Shown here in pieces: positions 1 through 8,174 of a DNA stretch of 29,727 nucleotides; the first letter of the stretch is position 1, and the number at the start of each line of letters is the position of its first letter. The notes beneath the pieces were generated by a model that saw only the letters and a program-made list of their open reading frames with translations, did not search any database and had not been told where the DNA came from. Origin of the DNA: UBA11524 sp964542315 (GTDB lineage: Bacteria > Bacillota > Clostridia > Christensenellales > Aristaeellaceae); assembly GCA_964542315.1 (NCBI GenBank), contig CAZIUA010000025.1:1-29727 (forward strand), written 5' to 3'. Made by a program: the position numbers and the translations under genes.

Positions 1-16
1 ACAGGTCTACACCTGT
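1..16 (-). terminator. Possible hairpin terminator of guaA at window edge
   Basis: A perfect 6-bp inverted repeat (ACAGGT, 4-nt loop, ACCTGT) lies 28 bp past the guaA stop codon when read on the minus strand. A terminator would need a U-run after it, and that sequence is outside the window, so this is only a candidate. Confidence 0.35.
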
Positions 17-43
17 AAAAATCGCTTTGAAGATAAATTTTCC

Positions 44-1039
44 TTATTCCCACTCGATCGTTCCGATGGGCTTGGGGGTCAGATCCAGCACGACGCGGTT
101 GATGCCCTCGACCTCATGGGTGATGCGGTCGGTGATCTTGTGCAGCAGCGGGTAGGGGATCTCCTCGATGGTGGCGGTCATGGCGTCAGTGGTGTTGACG
201 GCACGGATGATGGCCGGCCAGCCCTCATAACGCTTGCCGGCGCGGACGCCGACGGAGGTGAAGTCCGGCACGGAGATAAAGTACTGCCAGACCTTGCCGG
301 CCAGACCGGCGATATCGAACTCCTCGCGGAGGATGGCATCCGCCTCGCGCAGGGCATGCAGGCGGTCGCGGGTGATGGCGCCAAGGCAGCGCACACCCAG
401 GCCGGGGCCGGGGAAGGGCTGACGATAGACCATATTGTGGGGCAGGCCCAGCGCCTCGCCGACCATGCGGACTTCATCCTTGAAGAGCAGCTTCACGGGC
501 TCGCAAAGCTGGAAGGTCATGCCGTTGGGCAGGCCGCCGACATTGTGGTGTGCCTTCACGCCGCCGTCGGATTCCAGGATGTCAGGGTAGATGGTGCCCT
601 GCGCCAGGAATTCCACACCGTTGAGCTTTTCGGCTTCCTCGGTGAACACGGTGATGAACTCGCCGCCGATGATCTTGCGCTTCTTTTCCGGTTCGGCCAC
701 GCCGGCCAGCTTGTCCAGGAAGCGATCGGTCGCGTCCACATAGATCAGGTTGGCGTCCATCTGATTGCGGAACACCTCGATGACCTGTTCGCTTTCGCCC
801 TTGCGCATCAAGCCGTGGTTGACGTGCACGCAGACCAGCTGCTTGCCGATCGCCTTGACCAGCAGCGCCGCCACGACGGAGGAATCCACACCGCCGGAAA
901 GCGCCAGCAGGACCTTCTTGTCGCCGACCTGCTCGCGGATGGCGGGGATCACCTCCGCCAGGAATGCTTCCGCCAGTTCGGGTGTGTTGATACGCGCCAT
1001 GTCCTCAGGGCGCTTCATGCCGTCCAGAAAAATGCTCAT
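44..1039 (-). CDS. guaA: GMP synthase, ATP-pyrophosphatase and dimerisation domains only
   Basis: This 331-residue protein adenylates XMP and aminates it to GMP in de novo purine synthesis. The P-loop-like pyrophosphatase motif SGGVDSS is at residues 48-54. The C-terminal half has the GMP synthase dimerisation domain, including PGPGLGVRCLG and the ending KPIGTIEWE. The usual bacterial enzyme is about 510-525 residues and begins with a class I glutamine amidotransferase domain; that domain is absent here, as in the split enzymes of archaea. The start is fixed by an AGGAGGT ribosome binding site and by a promoter only about 70 bp upstream, which leaves no room for an N-terminal domain. No amidotransferase gene is visible in the window, so the glutaminase partner must be encoded elsewhere or free ammonia is used. 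The family is certain; the mode of ammonia supply is inference. Confidence 0.95.
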   Translation of the reverse strand: MSIFLDGMKRPEDMARINTPELAEAFLAEVIPAIREQVGDKKVLLALSGGVDSSVVAALLVKAIGKQLVCVHVNHGLMRKGESEQVIEVFRNQMDANLIYVDATDRFLDKLAGVAEPEKKRKIIGGEFITVFTEEAEKLNGVEFLAQGTIYPDILESDGGVKAHHNVGGLPNGMTFQLCEPVKLLFKDEVRMVGEALGLPHNMVYRQPFPGPGLGVRCLGAITRDRLHALREADAILREEFDIAGLAGKVWQYFISVPDFTSVGVRAGKRYEGWPAIIRAVNTTDAMTATIEEIPYPLLHKITDRITHEVEGINRVVLDLTPKPIGTIEWE

Positions 1040-1107
1040 TGGAAAGACCTCCTGTCACTCGATTCGGAATAGGGATCTTACACTGTATACACGGGATGAA
1101 CAGCTAC

Positions 1108-1136
1108 ATTATACAAAAATGAAACCGGTCTGTAAA
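1108..1136 (-). promoter_or_regulatory. Promoter of guaA
   Basis: On the minus strand, TTTACA is followed after exactly 17 bp by TATAAT. Transcription would start near 1101 and give a leader of about 60 nt. That leader is too short for a purine riboswitch and contains none that I can recognise. Confidence 0.85.
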
Positions 1137-1328
1137 GCGGAAATTGCGATCTGGAAAGAAAAATTTTCGGCGGAAAACCGGACGTGTCGGATCTGGTCGG
1201 CCCTTGGCCGTTGCGTCGAAAGGCAGAATCTGCCGGATCTTTTGTTAGCTTTTTTGTTAACTGCCGCAGCATGGGATCGATGGGCGGAAAAAGTGCGGAA
1301 AAGTGCGGGGAAAAGGTGAATTTGCCTG
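1137..1328 (+). other. Intergenic stretch with no gene
   Basis: This is the middle of the 364-bp gap between guaA and the epimerase gene, bounded on each side by a promoter. It holds A/T-runs (GAAAAATTTTC near 1158; TTTGTTA twice near 1240-1259) and short repeats of GTGCGGAAAA near 1290-1315. I see no open frame with a ribosome binding site and no RNA gene. The GTTAAC near 1255 matches a half of the operator downstream and could be an auxiliary site, but this is weak. Confidence 0.5.
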
Positions 1329-1358
1329 TTGACAAGGGAATACAAGAAGGTTTATAAT
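1329..1358 (+). promoter_or_regulatory. Promoter of the mannan-oligosaccharide operon
   Basis: A consensus TTGACA at 1329-1334 and TATAAT at 1353-1358 are separated by 18 bp. It is the only clear promoter upstream of the six same-strand genes that follow. Confidence 0.9.
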
Positions 1359-1364
1359 AGAGGA

Positions 1365-1381
1365 AAGTTAACGGTTAACTT
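1365..1381 (+). promoter_or_regulatory. Perfect 17-bp palindrome, probable LacI-family operator
   Basis: AAGTTAAC and GTTAACTT flank a single central G, giving two perfect 8-bp half-sites. The palindrome begins 6 bp after the -10 box, so it covers the expected transcription start, where a bound repressor would block RNA polymerase. The LacI-family protein encoded at 4814-5809 in the same operon is the natural candidate to bind it. The symmetry is seen directly; the regulator assignment is inferred. Confidence 0.75.
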
Positions 1382-1403
1382 AACAAGAAAGGAAGACCAA
1401 GCA

Positions 1404-2591
1404 ATGCTGACGAGCGAGATGGCACTTCACCTGCAGGAGCGAATCCTGCCGTTCTGGGAGCAACTGACGGACTGGACGCGTGGCGGCTGGTACGGCTATG
1501 TGGACAAGGATCTGCATGTGATGCGCGACGCACACAAGGGCTGCATCCTCAACAGCCGCATCCTGTGGACGTTCGCGACGGCGGCCCGCGTGATGGGGGA
1601 GGAGAAATACCTGGAATACGCCCGTCATGCGCTGCGGTTCATGGTCCGTTTTGAGGATGCCGAGCGCGGCGGTGTGTATTGGTCCGTCACGGCGGAGGGC
1701 GTGCCGCTGGACAAGACGAAGCACACCTACTGCCAGGCGTTCGCGATCTATGGCCTTGCGGCGTATATGCGCGCGGCCGGCAAGGCTGATCCGCTGTACG
1801 AAACGGCGCGGGAGCGTGCCTTCCGCCTGTTCGATGTAATCGAAACGAAATGCTCGGACGAGGGCGGTTACGGCGAAGCGTACGAGCCGGATTTCGTCCC
1901 CGTGGGCAATGAGATGCTCTCCGACAATCCCGTGCTGATGTCCCGCGGCGAGCTGGCAGAGCGCACGATGAACACCCTCCTGCATGTGCTGGAGGCGTAT
2001 GCGGAACTGTACCGCGCCATCCCGGATGAGCGGGTTCGCCAGGCGGGCGTGAAGTGCCTGGAGCGCTTCCTGCATGTGATGTACAATCAGCCTGCACGCC
2101 GGCTGGAGGTCTTCTACGACAAGAATTACCGCAGCCTGCTGGATATGCAGAGCTACGGGCATGACATCGAGGCCTCCTGGCTGATGTGGGACGCGGCGGA
2201 AACGCTCCTCCCTGCATCGGAGCAGGTGCCTTACCGCGATATGTGCCTGACGCTGGCACAGGCCACCTGCGAGCGCGCCTTCACTGACCACGGCATGGAA
2301 AACGAAGTCGTGGAGGGCAATGTGGAGCACACGCGCGTGTGGTGGGTGCAGGCGGAGACCGTGCTGGGCTTTGCCAATGCCTACGCGCTCACCGGCGACG
2401 AACAATGGCTGGCGCGCGCCCGTCAGCAGTGGCAGTATGTGCAGGATGTCATCGCCGATCACCGCGAGGGCGGCGAATGGTACTGGTCCGTCGATGAAAA
2501 CGGCGTCCCCACGGACAAGCCCATCGTCGAGGAATGGAAATGCCCCTATCACAACGGCCGCATGTGTCTGCGGCTGATCGAAAAAGCATAA
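1404..2591 (+). CDS. Cellobiose/mannobiose 2-epimerase (AGE family)
   Basis: This 395-residue cytoplasmic protein belongs to the N-acylglucosamine 2-epimerase superfamily, as a cellobiose 2-epimerase type. It epimerises the reducing-end sugar of beta-1,4 disaccharides, here probably mannobiose to mannosyl-glucose. Family hallmarks are KGCILNSRILW near residue 45, the GGVYW and KHTYCQAFAIYGL segments, His253 in YGHDIEASW and His383 in WKCPYHNGR. The spacing of these two histidines agrees with the catalytic pair of characterised cellobiose 2-epimerases. The ATG at 1404 is chosen over upstream in-frame starts because AAAGGAAG lies about 10 bp before it and because those starts fall on the promoter or operator. 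It is the first gene of the operon; its product feeds the GH130 phosphorylase at 6989. Substrate preference is inferred from the neighbours. Confidence 0.92.
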   Translation: MLTSEMALHLQERILPFWEQLTDWTRGGWYGYVDKDLHVMRDAHKGCILNSRILWTFATAARVMGEEKYLEYARHALRFMVRFEDAERGGVYWSVTAEGVPLDKTKHTYCQAFAIYGLAAYMRAAGKADPLYETARERAFRLFDVIETKCSDEGGYGEAYEPDFVPVGNEMLSDNPVLMSRGELAERTMNTLLHVLEAYAELYRAIPDERVRQAGVKCLERFLHVMYNQPARRLEVFYDKNYRSLLDMQSYGHDIEASWLMWDAAETLLPASEQVPYRDMCLTLAQATCERAFTDHGMENEVVEGNVEHTRVWWVQAETVLGFANAYALTGDEQWLARARQQWQYVQDVIADHREGGEWYWSVDENGVPTDKPIVEEWKCPYHNGRMCLRLIEKA

Positions 2592-2604
2592 GGAGTACAT
2601 CGCT

Positions 2605-4776
2605 ATGACAGAGATCCTTCATCAGGGCAGCCTGATCCATCTGCGCAACGATCATGTTTCCTACCTCATCGGCATTCTGGAAGGCGGCATCCCTGCGCAC
2701 CTGTATTTCGGCAAGCGCATCGACAGCCTGAACCCTGCGTCCATCCTGCGCCGCTATGGCCTGCGCGAGGACGGCAGCTTCACCCTCCAGGGCTGCACGC
2801 TGGATCATACGCCCCATGAGTATCCCTCCCATGGTCTGGGCGATCTGCGCGAGGGCGCACTGACCGTCTGCCGGGCGGATGGCACGCGTTCGGCTGATCT
2901 TCGCGTGAAAAATGTGGAGATCGTGGACGGCAAGCCTGCGTTGCTCGGTCTGCCTGCGACCTTCGGCGAGAACGCCAGGACGCTGCTCCTCCACCTGGGG
3001 GATGCCCTCCTGGGGCTGGAGGTTACCCTGTCCTACACCCTGTTTGACGATGTGGCAGGCGTGATGCGCTCCGTGAAGCTGCACAACGCCTCCGACAGCG
3101 AGCTGGTCATCGAGCGCGCTTACAGCCTCTGCCTGGAGCTGCCGGACAGCCGCTATGACCTCATCACCCTTTCCGGCGCATGGAGCCGCGAACGCGAGAT
3201 GATCCGCCGTCCGCTGGTCATGGGCGAGCAGGGCGTGTCCTCCCTCAAGGGCGCGACCAGCCTGCATGCCTCCAACATGCTCTTCCTGGCCCGCCCGGAG
3301 ACCACCGAGGCACAGGGCGAAGCCATCGGCGCGGCGCTGGTGTATTCCGGCAACTTCAAGGCCAGCGTTCATGTGGATTCCCACCGGATGAGCCGCGTGT
3401 TCCTGGGCATCAACGATACGGATTTCGCCTGGAAGCTTGCACCCGGCGAGATCTTCCACACCCCCGAGGCCGTCACGGTCTATTCCGACACCGGCCTGGA
3501 CGGCATGAGCGCCCAGTTCCACCGCGTCTGCGCGGAACATCTGGTGCGCGGCAAGTACGCCCATGCGCCCCGTCCCATCCTGCTGAACAACTGGGAGGCC
3601 ACCTACTTCGGCTTCAACGAGGAAAAGCTGCTGCACATCGCCCAGACGGCGGCGGATGTGGGCGTGGAGCTTTTCGTGCTGGATGACGGCTGGTTCGGCC
3701 ACCGTGATGACGATCACACTTCCCTGGGCGACTGGTATGTGGACACGAACAAGCTGCCGCAGGGCATGCGCCACCTGTCCGACCGGATCCACGCCATGGG
3801 GCTGAAATTCGGATTGTGGTTCGAGCCGGAGATGATCTCCCCCAGATCCGACCTGTATGAGAAGCATCCCGAATGGGCCATCCGCATCGCCGGACGCGAG
3901 CCGGTGGAGCAGCGCAATCAGCTGACCCTCGACCTGAGCCGCGAGGATGTGCAGGATTATGTGTACGAATGCGTGGCCAGCCACCTGCGCGAGGACGGCA
4001 TCGACTATGTCAAGTGGGACATGAACCGCAATTTCTCCAACATCGGCTCGGCGCTTTTGCCGCCCGACCGGCAAAAGGAGCTGCCCCACCGCTATATGCT
4101 CGGCCTGTACCGCGTGCTGGAAAAGCTGGTGACGGATTTCCCGGATGTGCTCTTTGAGTCCTGCTCTTCCGGCGGCGGACGCTTCGATCTGGGCATGCTG
4201 CACTACATGCCCCAGACCTGGACCAGCGACAATACCGATGCGCTGTGCCGCTGCCGCATTCAGTATTCGACCTCCCTCGTCTTCCCGCCCTTCGCCATGG
4301 GTAGCCATGTGTCCGCCGTGCCGAATCATCAGACGGGCCGCATCACCCCCATCGAGACCCGCGGGAATGTGGCCATGTCCGGCTGCTTCGGGTATGAGCT
4401 GGATCTCAACCGCCTCTCCGCTGAGGAGCTGGAGAAGGTGCGCGGGCAGATCGCACGCGTGAAGCAGCTGCGCACGACGCTGCTCTACGGCGACTTCCAC
4501 CGCCTGCTCTCCCCGTATGAGGGCGATGACACCGCGTGGATCACCGTCAGCCAGGACAAGACAGAGGCTGTGCTGATGTACGTCCGCTCCCTGGCGCGCT
4601 CTGGCGAGAATCCGCCCATGGTGCGCCTGCGCGGCCTGGATGCCGCAAAGACCTACACCGTGGCTGAAACGGGCGAACGCTATACCGGCGCCGAGCTGAT
4701 GAACCTTGGCCTGAGCATCCGCCTGAACTGGGGCGACGCGGCCAGCATCAGCTGGACGCTGCAGGCGGACGCGTGA
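2605..4776 (+). CDS. GH36 alpha-galactosidase
   Basis: This 723-residue enzyme has the usual length for cytoplasmic bacterial GH36 alpha-galactosidases. It hydrolyses terminal alpha-1,6-galactose, here probably the side chains of galacto(gluco)mannan oligosaccharides. It has an N-terminal beta-sandwich (about 1-330), then a TIM barrel with GLWFEPEM, the nucleophile Asp472 in YVKWDMNR, and the acid/base Asp542 in TWTSDNTDA, 70 residues on. There is no signal peptide, so the substrate must be imported first. AAGGAG overlaps the stop codon of the epimerase and lies 9 bp before the ATG, which shows tight coupling in the operon. Raffinose-type sugars are a possible alternative substrate, but the GH130 and epimerase neighbours favour mannan. 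Confidence 0.96.
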   Translation: MTEILHQGSLIHLRNDHVSYLIGILEGGIPAHLYFGKRIDSLNPASILRRYGLREDGSFTLQGCTLDHTPHEYPSHGLGDLREGALTVCRADGTRSADLRVKNVEIVDGKPALLGLPATFGENARTLLLHLGDALLGLEVTLSYTLFDDVAGVMRSVKLHNASDSELVIERAYSLCLELPDSRYDLITLSGAWSREREMIRRPLVMGEQGVSSLKGATSLHASNMLFLARPETTEAQGEAIGAALVYSGNFKASVHVDSHRMSRVFLGINDTDFAWKLAPGEIFHTPEAVTVYSDTGLDGMSAQFHRVCAEHLVRGKYAHAPRPILLNNWEATYFGFNEEKLLHIAQTAADVGVELFVLDDGWFGHRDDDHTSLGDWYVDTNKLPQGMRHLSDRIHAMGLKFGLWFEPEMISPRSDLYEKHPEWAIRIAGREPVEQRNQLTLDLSREDVQDYVYECVASHLREDGIDYVKWDMNRNFSNIGSALLPPDRQKELPHRYMLGLYRVLEKLVTDFPDVLFESCSSGGGRFDLGMLHYMPQTWTSDNTDALCRCRIQYSTSLVFPPFAMGSHVSAVPNHQTGRITPIETRGNVAMSGCFGYELDLNRLSAEELEKVRGQIARVKQLRTTLLYGDFHRLLSPYEGDDTAWITVSQDKTEAVLMYVRSLARSGENPPMVRLRGLDAAKTYTVAETGERYTGAELMNLGLSIRLNWGDAASISWTLQADA

Positions 4777-4813
4777 CCCCTGACAATACCGTAAGAAAGG
4801 CAGGTGGATCCGC

Positions 4814-5809
4814 ATGAGTCATGTCACCATGCGCGACCTGGGCAAGCGCCTGGGCGTCAGCGCAGTGACGGTGTCAAAGGCGCTGGCGGGGAAACCAGGC
4901 GTCAGCGAAGAGCTGCGCCAGAAGATCGTCCGCCTGGCGGATGAACTGGGCTATGTTAACCCCAACGCACAGCCGATCCGGCAGGAGGGCGGGCTGGACG
5001 TGGGCATCCTGATTCCATCCCACTTCTTCTCCAGCGAATCGTTCTATGCGCTCCTGTATAAAGAGCTCGTCCAGTGCCTGACGGAGGCCGGGCATTTCGG
5101 CCTGCTGGAATTGATCCCCCAGGACATGCAGGACGACCTGACGCTGCCCAACCTCCTGCGCAGCCGACGTGTGCACGCGCTGATCTTCCTGGGTCAGCCG
5201 GATCACGCCTACATGGAGATGCTCGTCAAGCAGCCCCTGCCTGTGATCTGCATGGACTTTTTCGATGTGAACATCACCGCGGATATGGTCGTTGGCGACA
5301 GCGCCGGCGGGACCGCCATGCTGACAAAGCATCTGATCGACCAGGGACATCGGGAAATCGCCTTCTATGGCGAGGTGAATGCCACCAGCTCCATCATGGA
5401 GCGCTATCTGGGGTATCTCTCCGCGATGATGAGCAACGGCCTGTCCGTTCCGGATGATTACCGCATTGCCGACCGCGATGCCCAGGGGACGCTGATCCCC
5501 CTCGTGCTGCCGGAAAAGCGCCCCACCGCACTGGTCTGCAACAGCGACTGGTCAGCGCGCTGGGCCATCGATCAGCTCCGCCAGCAGGGGCTGTGCGTCC
5601 CGGAGGACATCTCTGTTGTCGGCTATGACGATTTCGACTACACCCCCCCGACCGTGCCAGCCCTGACGACCTACCGCGTCGATCAGGTGGATATGTGCCG
5701 CACGGTGGTGCGCCTGATCAGCGAACGCTGCGCAGGCGATACGAAGCCCTGCTGCCGCACGGTGGTCGGCGGAAAATGCGTCTTCCGCGATTCCGTTCGC
5801 GCGCGATAA
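4814..5809 (+). CDS. LacI-family transcriptional regulator
   Basis: The 331-residue protein has an N-terminal helix-turn-helix (about residues 3-55, with MRDLGKRLGVSAVTVSKAL) and a hinge ending ELGYVNPNA. A periplasmic-binding-protein-like effector domain follows, including VVGYDDFDYTPP near the C-terminus, where LacI proteins usually contact sugar. AGGTGG lies 6 bp before the ATG. It sits third in the operon, 37 bp after the GH36 gene, so it would be made together with the enzymes. The likely role is a repressor of this operon acting at the 1365-1381 palindrome and released by a mannooligosaccharide or breakdown product. The family is clear; effector and target are inferred. Confidence 0.93.
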   Translation: MSHVTMRDLGKRLGVSAVTVSKALAGKPGVSEELRQKIVRLADELGYVNPNAQPIRQEGGLDVGILIPSHFFSSESFYALLYKELVQCLTEAGHFGLLELIPQDMQDDLTLPNLLRSRRVHALIFLGQPDHAYMEMLVKQPLPVICMDFFDVNITADMVVGDSAGGTAMLTKHLIDQGHREIAFYGEVNATSSIMERYLGYLSAMMSNGLSVPDDYRIADRDAQGTLIPLVLPEKRPTALVCNSDWSARWAIDQLRQQGLCVPEDISVVGYDDFDYTPPTVPALTTYRVDQVDMCRTVVRLISERCAGDTKPCCRTVVGGKCVFRDSVRAR

Positions 5810-5863
5810 CACACAACATGCTGCGAAAAGCAGCTCAGCAAATGAAGAAAGAGGTATACGAAC

Positions 5864-6892
5864 ATGTCTGTGAAGATCCTTGGCGCAACGTCCCTTCCCA
5901 ACATCCCCTGGCAGGATAAGCCTGCTGACCTCAAGACCGCCGCTCCCGTGTGGCGCTACACCGAGAACCCCGTCATGGGGCGCAATCCCACCCCCGAGAT
6001 CGCCCGCATCTTCAATTCCGCCGTCGTGCCGTGGGAGGATGGCTTCATCGCCGTGCTGCGCGGCGAGCAGGTCAACGGCGTCCCCTATGTGTACCTGGGC
6101 CGCTCCAAGGACGGCATCCACTGGGATGTGGATCGCGAGAAGGTGCCGTTCGTCGATGAGAACGGCAAGCCCAAGATGCCCCACTATGCCTATGACCCCC
6201 GCCTGGTGAAGGTCGATGACACCTACTACATCATCTGGTGCACGGATTTCTTCGGCGCGTCCATCGGCATGGCCAAGACGAAGGACTTCAAGACCTTCAC
6301 CCGCATCGAGAACCCCTTCATCCCCTTCAACCGCAACGCCGTGCTCTTCCCCCGCAAGATCAACGGCATGTACAAGATGATGTCCCGCCCCTCCGACTCC
6401 GGCCACACCCCCTTCGGCGATATCTTCGTGTCTGAATCCCCCGATATGGAGTACTGGGGACACCATCGCCATGTGATGGGCCGCGGCTCCAAGTGGTGGG
6501 AGAGCGTCAAGATCGGCTCCGGCGCGGCGCCCATCGAGACCAGCGAGGGCTGGCTGCTGTTCTACCACGGCGTGGCCACCACCTGCAATGGCTTTGTGTA
6601 TTCCATGGGCGGTGCGATCCTGGATATCAACGAGCCCAGCAAGGTGCTCTACCGCTGCGAGAACCACCTGCTGACCCCCGAAGAGCCCTACGAGACCACC
6701 GGCTTCGTGCCGAATGTGGTCTTCCCCTGCGCGACCCTGCAGGATCCCGACACCGGTCGCATCGCCATCTACTACGGCGCGGCGGATACCAATGTCGGCC
6801 TGGCCTTCACCACCGTGGACGAGATCGTCACCTACATCAAGGAGCATTCCGAGCTCCAGTGGGGCGATGACATCCCGGACGTGGACTATTGA
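5864..6892 (+). CDS. GH130 beta-1,4-mannooligosaccharide phosphorylase (subfamily 2 type)
   Basis: This 342-residue enzyme attacks beta-1,4-mannosidic bonds with inorganic phosphate, releasing mannose 1-phosphate. The five-bladed propeller family is recognised from RNPTPEIARIFNSAVVP near residue 42, HYAYDPRLVK with the presumed general acid Asp111, and the phosphate-binding-type segments SRPSDSGHTPFGD and GSGAAPIETSEGWLLFYHG. The N-terminal motif and length match the oligosaccharide phosphorylase group (RaMP2-like) better than the mannosylglucose group. No signal peptide is present. It starts 54 bp after the LacI gene behind AAAGAGG. A small GCTGC/GCAGC hairpin at about 5820-5834 lies in this gap. 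Its relative at 6989 is of a different subfamily, so the two are not recent duplicates. Confidence 0.93.
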   Translation: MSVKILGATSLPNIPWQDKPADLKTAAPVWRYTENPVMGRNPTPEIARIFNSAVVPWEDGFIAVLRGEQVNGVPYVYLGRSKDGIHWDVDREKVPFVDENGKPKMPHYAYDPRLVKVDDTYYIIWCTDFFGASIGMAKTKDFKTFTRIENPFIPFNRNAVLFPRKINGMYKMMSRPSDSGHTPFGDIFVSESPDMEYWGHHRHVMGRGSKWWESVKIGSGAAPIETSEGWLLFYHGVATTCNGFVYSMGGAILDINEPSKVLYRCENHLLTPEEPYETTGFVPNVVFPCATLQDPDTGRIAIYYGAADTNVGLAFTTVDEIVTYIKEHSELQWGDDIPDVDY

Positions 6893-6911
6893 TTCTTTCC
6901 GCATGAATGGA

Positions 6912-6940
6912 CGAGCGTGCTGACCCGGTTGGCACGCTCG
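6912..6940 (+). other. Hairpin between the two GH130 genes
   Basis: A 9-bp perfect stem (CGAGCGTGC with GCACGCTCG) and an 11-nt loop lie in the 96-bp gap, the longest inside the operon. No U-run follows, so it is unlikely to terminate. It could protect the upstream message from 3' exonucleases or be a processing point. Confidence 0.6.
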
Positions 6941-6988
6941 CTCCTGCATATGACGACTGTATTCGGTATGCAAAAGGAGGAAGTCCCG

Positions 6989-8161
6989 ATGAAATCCCGC
7001 AGCTTCACTTCCCTGATGGAGGAGTACGAGCGCCTGATCGATCGCCCCAACCCCGCTAACGAGCGCTTCTACAATGGCCTTTTCACCCGCTATGAGCATC
7101 CTGTGCTGACGCGTCAGCATGTGCCGCCGTTCTGGATGTACGATGCTGATCCGTCGGCGAACCCCTACATGATGCAGCGACTGCCGGTGAATGCGACCTT
7201 CAATTCCGGCGCCATCAAGCTGGGCGGCAAGTATTGCCTGGTTGCCCGTGTGGAAGGCCAGGACCGCAAGTCCTTCTTTGCCGTGGCGGAATCCGATAAG
7301 CCCACCGAGGGCTTCCGCTTCCGGGATTATCCGGTCGTGCTGCCCGATACCTGTGCCAGCGAGACGAATGTGTATGACATGCGCCTGACGCAGCACGAGG
7401 ACGGCTGGATCTACGGCGTGTTCTGCTCTGAGAGCAAGGACACGACCAGCAGCGACCTGTCCGCCGCAGTGGCTGCGGCCGGCATCGTCCGCACGAAGGA
7501 TCTGGAGACCTGGGAGCGTCTGCCGAATCTGCAGACCCTGCGCAGCCCCCAGCAGCGCAATGTGGTGCTGCATCCTGAATTTGTGGACGGCAAGTACGCC
7601 TTCTACACCCGCCCGATGGACGATTTCATCGAGACCGGCAGCGGCGGCGGCATCGGATTCGGCCTGTGCGAGGATATCACCCATCCCGTCATCGACGAGG
7701 AGAAGATCATCTCCGCACGCCAGTATCACACCATCACCGAGAGCAAGAACGGCGCTGGCGCAACGCCCATCAAGTGCGACAAGGGCTGGATCCACATCGC
7801 CCATGGTGTGCGCAACACCGCCGCCGGCCTGCGCTATGTGCTCTACGCCTTCATGACCAGTCTGGAGGATCCCACCAAGGTCATCGCGGCGCCGTCCGGC
7901 ATGCTGCTGGGGCCGCTGGGGCATGAGCGTGTGGGCGACGTGAGCAATGTGGTGTTCACCAATGGCGCCATCGCCGATGACGACGGCAAGGTGTACATCT
8001 ACTACGCCTCCTCCGATACGCGCCTGCATGTGGCGGAAACGGATATCGGCCGCCTCTGCGATTACCTGCTGAATACGCCGGAGGATCCCCTGCGCACGGG
8101 CGATTGCGTCCGCCAGCGGTGCGAGCTGATCCGGAAAAATCTCGACTTCCTGCGCAAATAA
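6989..8161 (+). CDS. GH130 4-O-beta-mannosyl-glucose phosphorylase (subfamily 1 type)
   Basis: This 390-residue protein would phosphorolyse beta-1,4-mannosyl-glucose to mannose 1-phosphate and glucose. Length and layout match the mannosylglucose phosphorylases (RaMP1-like): an N-terminal helical lead with LMEEYERLIDRPNP, then NVYDMRLT with the presumed general acid Asp130, QQRNVVLHPEFVDGKYAFYTRP, and GAGATPIKCDKGWIHIAHG. The ATG at 6989 is chosen because AAAGGAGG stands 8 bp upstream; an earlier in-frame ATG at 6917 lies inside a hairpin and has no such site. The enzyme completes the route mannobiose, by the 2-epimerase, to mannosyl-glucose, then to mannose 1-phosphate plus glucose. The function follows from family and context; no assay evidence is available here. 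Confidence 0.93.
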   Translation: MKSRSFTSLMEEYERLIDRPNPANERFYNGLFTRYEHPVLTRQHVPPFWMYDADPSANPYMMQRLPVNATFNSGAIKLGGKYCLVARVEGQDRKSFFAVAESDKPTEGFRFRDYPVVLPDTCASETNVYDMRLTQHEDGWIYGVFCSESKDTTSSDLSAAVAAAGIVRTKDLETWERLPNLQTLRSPQQRNVVLHPEFVDGKYAFYTRPMDDFIETGSGGGIGFGLCEDITHPVIDEEKIISARQYHTITESKNGAGATPIKCDKGWIHIAHGVRNTAAGLRYVLYAFMTSLEDPTKVIAAPSGMLLGPLGHERVGDVSNVVFTNGAIADDDGKVYIYYASSDTRLHVAETDIGRLCDYLLNTPEDPLRTGDCVRQRCELIRKNLDFLRK

Positions 8162-8174
8162 GGAGGCGGACGGT

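Noticed and set aside
1040..1107. Possible purine riboswitch in the guaA leader
   Set aside because: The leader after the promoter is only about 60 nt and lacks the three-way junction and conserved loops of purine riboswitches.
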